The position numbers were made by a program, and so were the translations under genes. The notes below the pieces were generated by a model. The model was not told the origin of the DNA. It did not search any database and saw only the letters and a list, made by a program, of their open reading frames with translations. Below, one piece after another: positions 6,696-14,147 of a DNA stretch of 16,268 bases (positions are counted from its first letter, which is position 1; every line of letters starts with the position of its first letter). The stretch spans positions 1-16,268 of the forward strand of contig JAUSEJ010000753.1 in NCBI GenBank assembly GCA_030650265.1, in the 5' to 3' direction. The DNA comes from Dehalococcoidia bacterium (GTDB lineage: Bacteria > Chloroflexota > Dehalococcoidia > JACPQF01).

Positions 6696-7297
6696 AGCAA
6701 GCACACGATAGATCAGCCCACAGAAGGATCTATAGATCGCGTATATAAGAAAGGGGAAGCTGTTTCCGATAGAGAAGATATTGTTTGCGGCCGAAACGGG
6801 AAAGTTCTCTCTTGTTGCCAGTGTTTTCCTATGGAATGAAGATAGTTGGCGAAAGCCTTCACTTCAGCCAGCTCTGGAAATGCCAGTGGTAAGATAGGTG
6901 AGTAATTGTCCTGGTGTGGGATGCTTATTTTAACCGCTAACATGCTGTTCTTTTTCACTCGTCCCTGTTTTATACAAACTCGCCGGAAGCGTATTTCTGC
7001 GTTCGTTGCATCGATATCTAGACGAGGGCCACGGCGTCAACGGATGGCGCAACGGATACACGGATGCAGGAAGACGATCGCGGTCCAAATGGCAATCCAC
7101 GTCAAAGACAGACCGGAGGAACGGCGTACAGTCTGGTTTCTTGGGTACTACGCCTTTGCGCCAGCATCCGTTTATCCTTTGCTCCAGCCGATGACACCGC
7201 CGCCCCTCCGGAGCTAGACCGGGCATCTTGGACTTAGCGTCCAGGTTGTCCCCTTAATCTTAGGATAATCGGCATCTTGCATCCCTGTCAAACACTC
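6696..7297. other. Gene-poor intergenic region
   Basis: About 600 nt between the comB promoter and the end of the SLT-like gene. The minus strand has an 81-codon frame with a GTG start (6958-6713), but its AT-rich third positions differ from the neighbours and I see no domain. The stretch 7033-7198 carries an inverted repeat (separate entry). A small perfect stem TGGAC-TTAGC-GTCCA is at 7229-7243, and GGCATCTTG occurs twice (7222-7230 and 7271-7279). No RNA gene is recognised. Confidence 0.4.
7033..7198. repeat. Imperfect long inverted repeat, MITE-like
   Basis: The 35-nt arm 7033-7067 matches the reverse complement of 7164-7198 at 29 of 35 positions without gaps; the inner 19 nt match at 17. 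The arms enclose 96 nt. Each arm contains spaced CGGAT-type units (for example CAACGGAT at 7039-7046 and 7051-7058). TCTAG occurs outside both arms, in roughly mirrored positions. There is no coding capacity for a transposase. It may be a small non-autonomous element or a dispersed folded repeat; no second copy is visible in the window. Confidence 0.5.
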
Positions 7298-8680
7298 TCA
7301 ATTCGCCGGCACTGTCGACTGCTTATATATGAGCGGAAAGCGAAGCGTTCTGAGTTGGCCCAGATACTGGTATACGTTAACCACTATGCTGTTTTCTGGT
7401 CTGATCGTATTCTGGACTATGAACGATCCCGAACGCGATCCAGGGGAGTCCATAGGGCCGGCCGAGACGATGACGCTAGCTGGCAAGGTGGCCCCCCCGG
7501 TTGGAACAGCGGTGATCCAAGGCGGTAGGGATTGAATAGACCAACCGATGGCGGCCCGATTGCCTGTCAGAGTCAGGGTTTGCGGTACTGGCGTCTTCCC
7601 CGGTTCGGCAAGGAAACCCATGAACGTGGTCGAAGCTTGCAACAGAGCCAGAGGTGTGGCTGTCGGCGTGGGCGTGTTGGTAGGCGTGGGAGAGTTGGTA
7701 GGCGTGGGCGTGAATGTGGGTGTGGCAGTCCTTGTGGGAGTGTGTGTAGGTGTGGGAGTGTTAGTTGAGGTTGAGGTTGGCGTAGCGGTCGGCAAGGGAG
7801 AGTTCGAGCAACTTTCGGTATGGGTGGGCTGCGGGTCAACTATTATCCGGGTGGCCGGGTTTGCTATTAGACCCCTGTCAGGAAGGGTGATATTGACAGG
7901 CGTCCACGCGACAGTGCCGTCGATAGTAGGCGGATTGGCGGCACGGCCCCAGATAAGTTCTTGATAAGGATATTGTGTATAGTTCTGACCCGCGCTGCCG
8001 CTGTAAGGAGGGCGAAATGGGTCGTATGAGGGATTGTTTGGATTGTTCTGCCATGACCAGTTATTGTAGGCCCAGACGGCAAAATACCAGTCCTCGAGAA
8101 CGGCAGGATTGTTATTGCCGATTGCAGGCGTAGCGTTCCACTTGTCGACAAGCATCTTCGCTCCGTAGCTGACATTGAAGATGTAGTCACGGGCTATTAG
8201 CCGCTGCTTGGCGGCATCGATAAGGCCGGGCGATGTCATGGGTGAAGTAATCTGCATTATGCCGTAGCCGCAACTGTAAGATACGAGTGGTAGGCCGGTG
8301 GACCCTCTGGGTGCCGAGCTAGCCTGGCGCCAGCCGCTTTCGACGTAGGCAATTGACTTCAGAATTGTGCAGGGAATCGAAGCGGGTACCAGACTCGGGT
8401 TTGGATAGCCGGCCCAAAGATCGCCCAGAGGCTCGTAATCCGGCCCGAGGCTCCCGGCGCCGGCGGACGCAAGGGCGTTGGATAGCTGGCTCACGGTGGG
8501 TTGGTAAGCGTCCAACACCCCTGTATTTGCGCACCCCGTATCGCCTCCCAAAGCGGAGGCTAGCGTCGACCGGAAAAGCAGGGTCAATAATGCGAGGGAA
8601 ATAAGGTCAACTATCAGGCGCACGGCTTTCCGGCGCCCCTGCTTACCTTGCCGTGGTTGTCCAGCCGACGAATTCTGCAT
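7298..8680 (-). CDS. Secreted SLT-like lytic enzyme with TPT linker and BACON-like domain
   Basis: Numbered from the ATG at 8680 (460 aa). A basic N-terminus and a hydrophobic segment (about 18-44, ending ASA-LGG) form a signal peptide or anchor. Residues about 100-215 resemble the SLT/lysozyme-like fold: AYVESGW holds the likely catalytic Glu114, CGYGIMQIT corresponds to the usual GLMQ(I) motif, and AVWAYNNW to the AYN(A)G motif. A Thr/Pro linker covers about 295-343. Residues about 344-439 are an Ig-like, BACON-type domain (TLTLTGNRAAIGWSI...LPPWI). The tail is FPLIYKQSTVPAN. The role is probably cleavage or remodelling of peptidoglycan or another surface glycan outside the cell. The start is chosen for AAGG 5 nt upstream; an ATG at 8737 would overlap the upstream gene by 95 nt. 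It overlaps the TolB-like gene by 38 nt, so translation is probably coupled. Confidence 0.75.
   Translation of the reverse strand: MQNSSAGQPRQGKQGRRKAVRLIVDLISLALLTLLFRSTLASALGGDTGCANTGVLDAYQPTVSQLSNALASAGAGSLGPDYEPLGDLWAGYPNPSLVPASIPCTILKSIAYVESGWRQASSAPRGSTGLPLVSYSCGYGIMQITSPMTSPGLIDAAKQRLIARDYIFNVSYGAKMLVDKWNATPAIGNNNPAVLEDWYFAVWAYNNWSWQNNPNNPSYDPFRPPYSGSAGQNYTQYPYQELIWGRAANPPTIDGTVAWTPVNITLPDRGLIANPATRIIVDPQPTHTESCSNSPLPTATPTSTSTNTPTPTHTPTRTATPTFTPTPTNSPTPTNTPTPTATPLALLQASTTFMGFLAEPGKTPVPQTLTLTGNRAAIGWSIQSLPPWITAVPTGGATLPASVIVSAGPMDSPGSRSGSFIVQNTIRPENSIVVNVYQYLGQLRTLRFPLIYKQSTVPAN
7652..7798 (-). repeat. Low-complexity Thr/Pro linker coding repeat
   Basis: Within the SLT-like gene, codons for PTPT/TNTP units repeat for about 49 residues, giving a G/T-rich plus strand (GGCGTGGGCGTG-type units). 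Such linkers separate extracellular domains. The DNA is prone to slippage, so the unit number may vary between strains. Confidence 0.8.
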
Positions 8681-9857
8681 AGCTGCCTTTGATCTCTTTC
8701 GTTTGCCCAGAGCGCGTATCGAAAATGGCCAGGTCATTGAGTTGATCGCTGGCTACGACTGAGCGTTGTCGAACTGCGAGGAAAGTCGAGTCGGGTGACC
8801 AGGAAATAGGGATGCTGAGAGTGGCATCCAGGTTCTCCTTCAAGGTTTGGCTCGTGCCATCGGCAATAGTTGTATCGAGTAGAGACTGGGCGGGCCGTGA
8901 AGGGCTCTGGCCGGAGTTGCGAGTGATTGTATTGCCGGAGGGATGCCAGATGGCGCCGATGGGACCCAATTGGGGGGCGGAAACACCGGAGGCCTGACCC
9001 TGGTCCGGATCGAATACCCAGGCGGTTCCAAGCAAACCAGATTGGCCGGGTTGCACGGTGAGGTAGAGGAGCTTGCGCCGGTCGGGCGACAGTTTCACTT
9101 GCCACGCGGTGCCGGACGCGAGTTGGCCCAGACTTTGTGTCACAGAAGTTGCGACGTTGACCTGGTGCGCTTGCGAGCCGACGGCTTCAACGGTGTAGAA
9201 ATAGGCGGATTTGCCGTCCTGGGACCAGCCGATGGGGTAAGTATCCTGCTCCTTTAGTGAAACGATGGGCTTGGGCGCCGGAGGGCCATCGACCGATGCC
9301 ACCATGAGGCTGCTCTTGACATCTAGATCGAGAGGCCTTTGTTCTGGCTTGCCCGGTTCGATTGCGGGGATTTCAGATGAATAGTCTGACGGCAAGTTCT
9401 CGACGGTTTTGAACAGAAGTCGCTTGCCATCCGGACTCCAGACGGGGGCGAAGTGCAGGTCCATCTTGCCGGAGATCAGGCGTGAGCCCTGTCCATTCAT
9501 GCCGGCGACCCATAATTGGCCATCGGCGAAGGCATCTCTCCGGCTTTCAGGAAGAAAGCCATAGGCAATCTTGGTGCCATCGGGAGACACACTGGCGACG
9601 ACGCCGTAGCCGTAGGCGTGGCTAATTGTAAGTATGGATCTGCGATTGACCTGAGGTTCTGTCGGGTCGGCCGTCCACAGAGTGCTTTCAGAGCCCACAA
9701 GCTCGCTGTAGACGACTCTAAACTGGGTATTGTTAGCAGACAACGTGAAAGGGATAGCGGGAAAGGAAAAGCGTTCGAGAATGAGAGCCAGACCCAGGGC
9801 TGACACGATGATTATCAAAGGTCGTAGAATTGAAATTCGTCTTGTTTTTGTTGCCAT
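8643..9857 (-). CDS. Membrane-anchored TolB-like (PD40) beta-propeller protein
   Basis: 404 residues from the ATG at 9857. A basic start and one hydrophobic segment (about 8-28, ILRPLIIIVSALGLALIL) form a signal anchor. The rest is a beta-propeller with PD40/WD40-like blades marked by SVSPDGTKIAY, PVWSPDGKRLLF, GWSQDGKSAYF, KLSPDRRKLLYL, IWHPSGNTI and SWSPDSTFLAV, so about six blades. The family usually supplies a binding platform outside the membrane; no catalytic site is seen. It overlaps the downstream SLT-like gene by 38 nt, so the two products may work together at the cell surface. Longer readings starting at a TTG (9926) are ruled out because that codon is the -35 box of the promoter. 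An ATG at 9869 is possible; neither ATG has a strong ribosome site (AGG lies close to 9857). Confidence 0.7.
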   Translation of the reverse strand: MATKTRRISILRPLIIIVSALGLALILERFSFPAIPFTLSANNTQFRVVYSELVGSESTLWTADPTEPQVNRRSILTISHAYGYGVVASVSPDGTKIAYGFLPESRRDAFADGQLWVAGMNGQGSRLISGKMDLHFAPVWSPDGKRLLFKTVENLPSDYSSEIPAIEPGKPEQRPLDLDVKSSLMVASVDGPPAPKPIVSLKEQDTYPIGWSQDGKSAYFYTVEAVGSQAHQVNVATSVTQSLGQLASGTAWQVKLSPDRRKLLYLTVQPGQSGLLGTAWVFDPDQGQASGVSAPQLGPIGAIWHPSGNTITRNSGQSPSRPAQSLLDTTIADGTSQTLKENLDATLSIPISWSPDSTFLAVRQRSVVASDQLNDLAIFDTRSGQTKEIKGSYAEFVGWTTTAR

Positions 9858-9896
9858 ATGCCTATCCATCGTCTGTTTGGGAAGTTGGCGAATTCG

Positions 9897-9926
9897 ATTA
9901 TACGGGTCGAGGTAACACGTAGTCAA
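9897..9926 (-). promoter_or_regulatory. Promoter for the TolB-like/SLT operon
   Basis: On the minus strand, TTGACT (9926-9921), an 18-nt spacer and a perfect TATAAT (9902-9897). Transcription would start near 9890, 20-35 nt ahead of the candidate ATG codons at 9869 and 9857. Confidence 0.75.
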
Positions 9927-9946
9927 CCCTGACTTAAGTCCTAACC

Positions 9947-9975
9947 TTGTATTGGCTTCCGGGTGCGTGTAAAAT
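9947..9975 (+). promoter_or_regulatory. Candidate promoter for the ubiX operon
   Basis: TTGTAT (9947-9952), a 17-nt spacer and TAAAAT (9970-9975). The -10 is good and the -35 weak. The predicted start near 9982 leaves a leader of about 28 nt before the GTG of ubiX, too short for a riboswitch. It is divergent from the TolB-like promoter about 20 nt away. Confidence 0.45.
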
Positions 9976-10010
9976 GTGCCATGTAGTCTTCAGCTTGTGA
10001 GGAGTAGTTA

Positions 10011-10598
10011 GTGACCGGACAGCCTAAGCCAATTGTGGTTGGTGTCACAGGCGCGAGCGGCGCCGTGCTAGCCAGGCGGTGCGTAGAGATACTGATCGCT
10101 ATTGGGGAATGCCCTATCGTGGTTTGCACCGATGCGGGGGCGGAGGTATGGAAACAGGAGATTGGTGGCGCCATAGATCAGTGGGCTGCCTCCATCGGCG
10201 CGACCGTAGTTGACATAAGGGATGTATCGGCTTCCATTGCCAGTGGGACTTACGAGACCAAAGGGATGATAGTAGTGCCGTGCAGCATGGGGACGGCCGC
10301 GGCGCTTGCCCACGGGTTGTCGACAAACCTGTTGCAGCGGGCCGCCGATGTGACTCTGAAAGAGGGCAGGCCCCTTGTCGTCGTGCCGCGCGAATCGCCG
10401 TTATCTGTGATACATTTAACAAACTTGTTGACCCTGGCTAAGGCGGGTGTTAGAATCGTTCCGCCAATGCTGGCCTTCTATAATCGACCAGAGACGGTTG
10501 GGGATATCGTGGACTTCGTTGCCAGTCGTGCTCTTGGCGCTTTGGGCATTGCGACCGGCTTGGGGGCCAGGTATCGGTATCGCGGCGATAGCGACTGA
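10011..10598 (+). CDS. ubiX: UbiX flavin prenyltransferase
   Basis: Makes prenylated FMN from reduced FMN and dimethylallyl phosphate; this is the cofactor of UbiD-type decarboxylases. 195 aa is the usual length. Seen directly: VVGVTGASGAVLARR (9-23, flavin-phosphate loop), ASGTYETKGMIVVPCSMGTAAALAHGLSTNLLQRAADVTLKEGRPLVVVPRESPLS (77-132, the family signature with Lys117, Arg127 and Glu128), and the C-terminal PPMLAFYNRP block. GTG start with GAGGAG 6 nt upstream. No UbiD partner is in the window, so the decarboxylation it serves (menaquinone-type or aromatic acid) is unknown. It is first in a probable operon with an ABC ATPase that starts 12 nt after its stop. Confidence 0.93.
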   Translation: MTGQPKPIVVGVTGASGAVLARRCVEILIAIGECPIVVCTDAGAEVWKQEIGGAIDQWAASIGATVVDIRDVSASIASGTYETKGMIVVPCSMGTAAALAHGLSTNLLQRAADVTLKEGRPLVVVPRESPLSVIHLTNLLTLAKAGVRIVPPMLAFYNRPETVGDIVDFVASRALGALGIATGLGARYRYRGDSD

Positions 10599-10610
10599 GG
10601 GATAGCCAAT

Positions 10611-11345
10611 TTGATCGAGGTTGTAAATCTATCATTCTCATATCCTAGCAGGTCGCCTATATTTCGCGGCTTTAACTGGCGAGTAGAGCGAGGAGAGAAC
10701 TGGGCGATAATTGGTTCATCTGGCTGTGGTAAGACAACGTTGCTCTATCTTCTTGCCGGGCTACGTCATCCGGCAGCCGGTCGAATTGTGATGGAAGGCG
10801 AATTGTTGGACAAGCCAAGGTCCACCATCGGCCTGATTCTTCAGGATTACGGGTTGCTGCCCTGGGCGACGGTGCTGGGGAATATCGAATTGGGGCTGAG
10901 GTTGCGCAAGGTGTCTGGTAGTGCAAGGAAATCCGTGGCGCAGAGATGGGCCGACGAACTCGGTATCGCCTCGCACGGACGCCAATACCCTGCCCAACTG
11001 AGCGGCGGGCAGCGACAGCGGGTAGCCATTGCTCGGACACTTGCCCTCGATCCTCATATCTTGTTGATGGATGAGCCTTTTAGCTCGCTGGATGCCCTGA
11101 CGCGCGAGAGCCTGCAGGATTTGATGGTGTCTCTCAGTTCTGACACGGGCTTGACGACGGTACTCGTGACCCATAATATCGAGGAGGCAGTGTTTCTAGG
11201 CAACAAGATCCTGGTTTTGGGCCATCCGCCGATTCAGTCTGCCTGTACGATAGAGAATCCTTTGGCCCGCACCCTCGATTACCGGGGGAACGCGGCGTTC
11301 CATGGCAAGTGCGACGAAGTCAGGCGCAAAGTGGGTGAGTTCTGA
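10611..11345 (+). CDS. ABC transporter ATPase, NitT/TauT (SsuB/ThiZ-like) type
   Basis: 244 aa and complete. Walker A GSSGCGKTT (35-43), Q-loop Gln78 in LILQDYGLLPW, signature LSGGQ (130-134), Walker B ILLMDEP (150-156) followed by SSLD, and H-loop His188 in LVTHN. The 'QDYGLLPW' and 'EEAVFLGNKILVL' stretches are typical of importers for nitrate, sulfonates, taurine or thiamine precursors. TTG start with GAGGGA 8 nt upstream. It sits between ubiX and its permease. The substrate cannot be read from the ATPase; its link to ubiX suggests a flavin- or aromatic-acid-related cargo (inference). Confidence 0.9.
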   Translation: MIEVVNLSFSYPSRSPIFRGFNWRVERGENWAIIGSSGCGKTTLLYLLAGLRHPAAGRIVMEGELLDKPRSTIGLILQDYGLLPWATVLGNIELGLRLRKVSGSARKSVAQRWADELGIASHGRQYPAQLSGGQRQRVAIARTLALDPHILLMDEPFSSLDALTRESLQDLMVSLSSDTGLTTVLVTHNIEEAVFLGNKILVLGHPPIQSACTIENPLARTLDYRGNAAFHGKCDEVRRKVGEF

Positions 11346-11347
11346 GA

Positions 11348-12088
11348 TTGAGCAAACGATCGGTGTTTCTGGCGGTCATAGCGCTCCTTCTTGCCTGGCA
11401 GATTCTGGCTGCCGCTGTCAACTCCATAATGCTTCCCGATCCGGCGACTGTGCTGATTGCCTTTTGGCGGGGCTTGAGGGGACCGTTGGGTATTCACGTC
11501 CTGGTCAGTGGCTGGAGGTTGCTAGCTTCAATGCTGTTGGCGGTCATGCTGGCCGTGCCGCTGGGGCTGGTCTTGGGTCAGAGCAGGCGATTGGACAGCA
11601 TGTTAGCACCCATCATCTATATCACGTATCCGGTTCCAAAAATCGTCTTGCTGCCCATAATGATGATATTCCTGGGTATAGGCGACCTCAGCAAGATTTG
11701 CTTAATCGCTTTGATTTTGTTTTTTCAGATACTGGTTGTCGTCAGAGACGCTTCCAACTCTGTCAGGCCCGAGCTTATCTACTCTGTCCGATCACTGGGC
11801 GCCAACAAATGGCAGATCCTCCGGTTCGTGTATATTCCTGCCTGTCTGCCGGCTACTCTAACGGCGTTGCGGGTTAGCACTGGTACGGCTGTGGCTGTTC
11901 TTTATGTAGCCGAGTCTTTTGCCACTCAATCAGGATTGGGCTACTATATCATGGATTCATGGCAGATGCTCTCTTATCCAAAAATGTACAGCGCCGTCGT
12001 GGCCATGAGTGCTATAGGTTTTGCCATCTATGTGCTTTTGGACCGGTTCGAGAAGAAGCTGTGCGGTTGGGTTCAGGCGGGAAAGTGA
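11348..12088 (+). CDS. ABC transporter permease, NitT/TauT (SsuC-like) type
   Basis: 246 aa with about six membrane segments. The cytoplasmic EAA loop (about 148-169: SLGANKWQILRFVYIPACLP) contacts the ATPase, and ESFATQSGLGYYIMDSW (189-205) matches the conserved region of this permease group. It starts with TTG two nt after the ATPase stop, so the two are translated together. No periplasmic substrate-binding protein follows (the next gene is rex), so the importer must borrow one encoded elsewhere. Confidence 0.9.
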   Translation: MSKRSVFLAVIALLLAWQILAAAVNSIMLPDPATVLIAFWRGLRGPLGIHVLVSGWRLLASMLLAVMLAVPLGLVLGQSRRLDSMLAPIIYITYPVPKIVLLPIMMIFLGIGDLSKICLIALILFFQILVVVRDASNSVRPELIYSVRSLGANKWQILRFVYIPACLPATLTALRVSTGTAVAVLYVAESFATQSGLGYYIMDSWQMLSYPKMYSAVVAMSAIGFAIYVLLDRFEKKLCGWVQAGK

Positions 12089-12143
12089 TGGCCGGGTGAT
12101 TGGTCAGTTGTTCTTGTTGGTAAGCAAGCCAAAAGGAGGAGAC

Positions 12144-12851
12144 ATGGAAGCAGACAATGCCGCTTTGGAGATTCCAGAGGTCGTAATTAGAAGGCTGCCG
12201 ATCTACGCCCGGGCATTGGCCTTTCTTGAGGAAGAGAACCTGGCCGTGGTCAGTTCTCTTGATTTGGGAAGACGACTGGGAGTTACTCCGGCGCAGATTC
12301 GCAAGGACCTGAGCCACTTTGGCGAATTTGGCAAGCAGGGAACAGGATACAACGTTCGATCGCTCCTAAACGAGATTCGCAGCATTCTTGGACTGGATAG
12401 GGATTGGCCCATGGTGCTCATCGGTGTTGGTAAACTCGGTAGAGCGATCGCTACCTACGAAGATTTCGATAATCAGGGCTTCAAGTTGGTTGCGGCCTTC
12501 GATGTGGATCCCCACAAGGTCGGCGAGTATATCGGTGGTCTGAGAATACAGCCCATCGATGAGTTAGCACAGACGATCGCCGAGAAGAACGTGAGAATCG
12601 CCATTGTTGCTGTACCAGGATCACATGGACAGAAGACCATCGAGCTTCTAGCCGCCTGTGGCATCACCGCTGTCTTGAACTACGCTCCTATAGCGGTGAG
12701 GGTACCAAATGGCGTGAGGGTGCGGCATATCGATCCCGTGGTGGCCCTTCAGAGCTTGACCTACTACCTGAAGTCCTCCGGTGAAGCGAAACAGGAGAAG
12801 GGGCAGTTGCTGAAGCCCGATGATGGTGCTGGACCGCCTGCAGCGATCTAA
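12144..12851 (+). CDS. rex: Rex redox-sensing transcriptional repressor
   Basis: 235 aa. An N-terminal winged helix (about 10-80) holds the highly conserved recognition region TPAQIRKDLSHFGEFGKQGTGY. A Rossmann domain follows with GVGKLG (94-99) and Asp120 at the end of strand beta-2, which favours NAD(H) over NADP(H). A C-terminal domain-swap helix follows. In the family, Rex binds its operators when NAD+ is high and lets go when NADH rises, controlling fermentation and respiration genes. The start is fixed by AGGAGG at 12134-12139, 4 nt before the ATG; the longer upstream frame overlaps the permease and is not used. Its 55-nt distance from the permease allows cotranscription. I found no full Rex operator (TTGTGAA-n4-TTCACAA) in the window. 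The last 25 residues are a polar extension. Confidence 0.93.
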   Translation: MEADNAALEIPEVVIRRLPIYARALAFLEEENLAVVSSLDLGRRLGVTPAQIRKDLSHFGEFGKQGTGYNVRSLLNEIRSILGLDRDWPMVLIGVGKLGRAIATYEDFDNQGFKLVAAFDVDPHKVGEYIGGLRIQPIDELAQTIAEKNVRIAIVAVPGSHGQKTIELLAACGITAVLNYAPIAVRVPNGVRVRHIDPVVALQSLTYYLKSSGEAKQEKGQLLKPDDGAGPPAAI

Positions 12852-12927
12852 TGGTCTCTTTCATGACTTGTGGAGGGAACATGCAACGGTGTAGGGGCGA
12901 AGAAGGTTTCGTGCTTACCGGAGGAAT

Positions 12928-12971
<44 letters not shown>

Positions 12972-13003
12972 GACGGGTGACATGTTGGTCCAGAAATGGT
13001 CCG

Positions 13004-14041
13004 TTACGTTGCCCAGGCCGAGGTTAAGGGCTGCTCATCGGTGGGCAGATTGCGCTTGATCAGGTCCAGATGATCGAGGGCGAGGCCGGCGCCGATGGCA
13101 ACGCAGTTTAGTGGCTGGTCGGCTACGTGGCAGGGCACGCCTGTCTCCTGAGTTAGCAGCCGGTCAATATTTCGCAACAGGGCGCCTCCACCGGTTAGCA
13201 CCATGCCCCGGTCGATTACGTCGGAGGCAAGCTCGGGTGGGGTTTGCTCCAGCACGGCCCGTACGGCCGCAATGATCGATGCCAGAGGTTCAGCAATGGC
13301 GTGAGCGATTTCCGTTGAAGTGACCGTGATAGTCTTGGGGAGACCGCTTACTTGATCTCTCCCTCTGACCTCGGCCGTTACCTCTTTGGACAGCGTCATC
13401 GCGCTGCCTATCTCGATCTTTATTTCCTCTGCTGTGCGGTCGCCGATCATTAGATTGTGCTTTCGCCGTATGTAGGCGATGATGGCTTCGTCGATGTGAT
13501 TGCCGGCGACGCGAACGGATTGGCTCACGACGATGCCATACATGGATATTACCGCCGCTTCGGTAGTACCACCACCGATGTCGACCACCATGTTTCCGGT
13601 TGGCGAGGCGATAGGGATTCGGGCGCCAATGGCGGCCGCAAGGGGCTCAGGAATCAGATACGCCGGTCTTCTCGCTCCGGCTTGCTCGGCGGCGTCCCGT
13701 ACTGCCCGCTGCTCTACGCTCGTCACACCCGCCGGAACACAAATCATGACCTCAGGCTTGGAAAGCCGCAGGCCGCCACAGACCCGACCTATGTAATGGC
13801 GAAGCATCGCCTCTGTAATCATATAATCGGCTATCACGCCGTCTCGCATCGGGCGTATCACCGAGATGCTTCCCGGCGTTCGTCCCAACATGTTGCGGGC
13901 ATCGTTGCCAAAGGAAACAATTCTATTTTCATTAGTGGCCAGAGCCACCACAGAGGGCTCGTTGAGAACGATTCCCTTGCCCTTTACGTAAACGAGGACG
14001 TTGGCCGTCCCGAGATCTATACCGATGTGCTTGGTGAACAT
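13004..14041 (-). CDS. mreB: MreB/Mbl rod-shape actin homologue
   Basis: 345 aa, the usual length. Actin-fold nucleotide motifs are intact: phosphate-1 [18 protein letters not shown] (6-23), [10 protein letters not shown] (131-140), phosphate-2 [11 protein letters not shown] (154-164), and the adenosine motif [10 protein letters not shown] (281-290). It forms membrane-bound filaments that guide side-wall synthesis. ATG at 14041 with GGAGGAG just upstream; the open frame runs back to 14311 but overlaps murA and is not used. There is no mreC or mreD beside it. Its place after atpDC-murA resembles Mbl of Bacillus more than the mreBCD operon. It has its own promoter in the 106-nt gap after murA. 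Confidence 0.95.
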   Translation of the reverse strand: MFTKHIGIDLGTANVLVYVKGKGIVLNEPSVVALATNENRIVSFGNDARNMLGRTPGSISVIRPMRDGVIADYMITEAMLRHYIGRVCGGLRLSKPEVMICVPAGVTSVEQRAVRDAAEQAGARRPAYLIPEPLAAAIGARIPIASPTGNMVVDIGGGTTEAAVISMYGIVVSQSVRVAGNHIDEAIIAYIRRKHNLMIGDRTAEEIKIEIGSAMTLSKEVTAEVRGRDQVSGLPKTITVTSTEIAHAIAEPLASIIAAVRAVLEQTPPELASDVIDRGMVLTGGGALLRNIDRLLTQETGVPCHVADQPLNCVAIGAGLALDHLDLIKRNLPTDEQPLTSAWAT

Positions 14042-14114
14042 CGCTCCTCCAATTCTCCTGAGACAGAAACCGTGCGTGAAAAACGGCGCAGTCCTTACCC
14101 GGTTGCGCCTCTCA

Positions 14115-14142
14115 ATGATAAGCGCTTTTTCTTGTTTGTCAA
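14115..14142 (-). promoter_or_regulatory. Promoter for mreB
   Basis: On the minus strand, TTGACA (14142-14137), a 16-nt spacer and TATCAT (14120-14115, 5 of 6). It lies directly behind the murA stop. Transcription from about 14108 gives a leader of about 67 nt, so mreB can be expressed independently of murA. Confidence 0.7.
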
Positions 14143-14147
14143 GCTTC

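Noticed and set aside
6713..6958. 81-codon GTG-started frame on the minus strand
   Set aside because: AT-rich third positions unlike neighbouring genes, no domain, poor ribosome-site spacing and no operon context; probably chance.
6930..7226. 98-codon frame on the minus strand spanning the inverted repeat
   Set aside because: The sequence is the translation of repeat arms, rich in Arg, Pro and Cys, with no protein-like pattern.
7660..7790. CRISPR-like tandem repeat
   Set aside because: The repeats are in-frame linker codons without regular spacers.
7548..7964. 138-codon plus-strand frame rich in Val-Gly
   Set aside because: It is the antisense of the Thr/Pro linker of the SLT-like gene; the VGVGV pattern arises from the complementary repeat.
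12021..12143. 41-residue N-terminal extension of rex
   Set aside because: It overlaps the permease gene; AGGAGG just before the ATG at 12144 and the normal family length settle the start.
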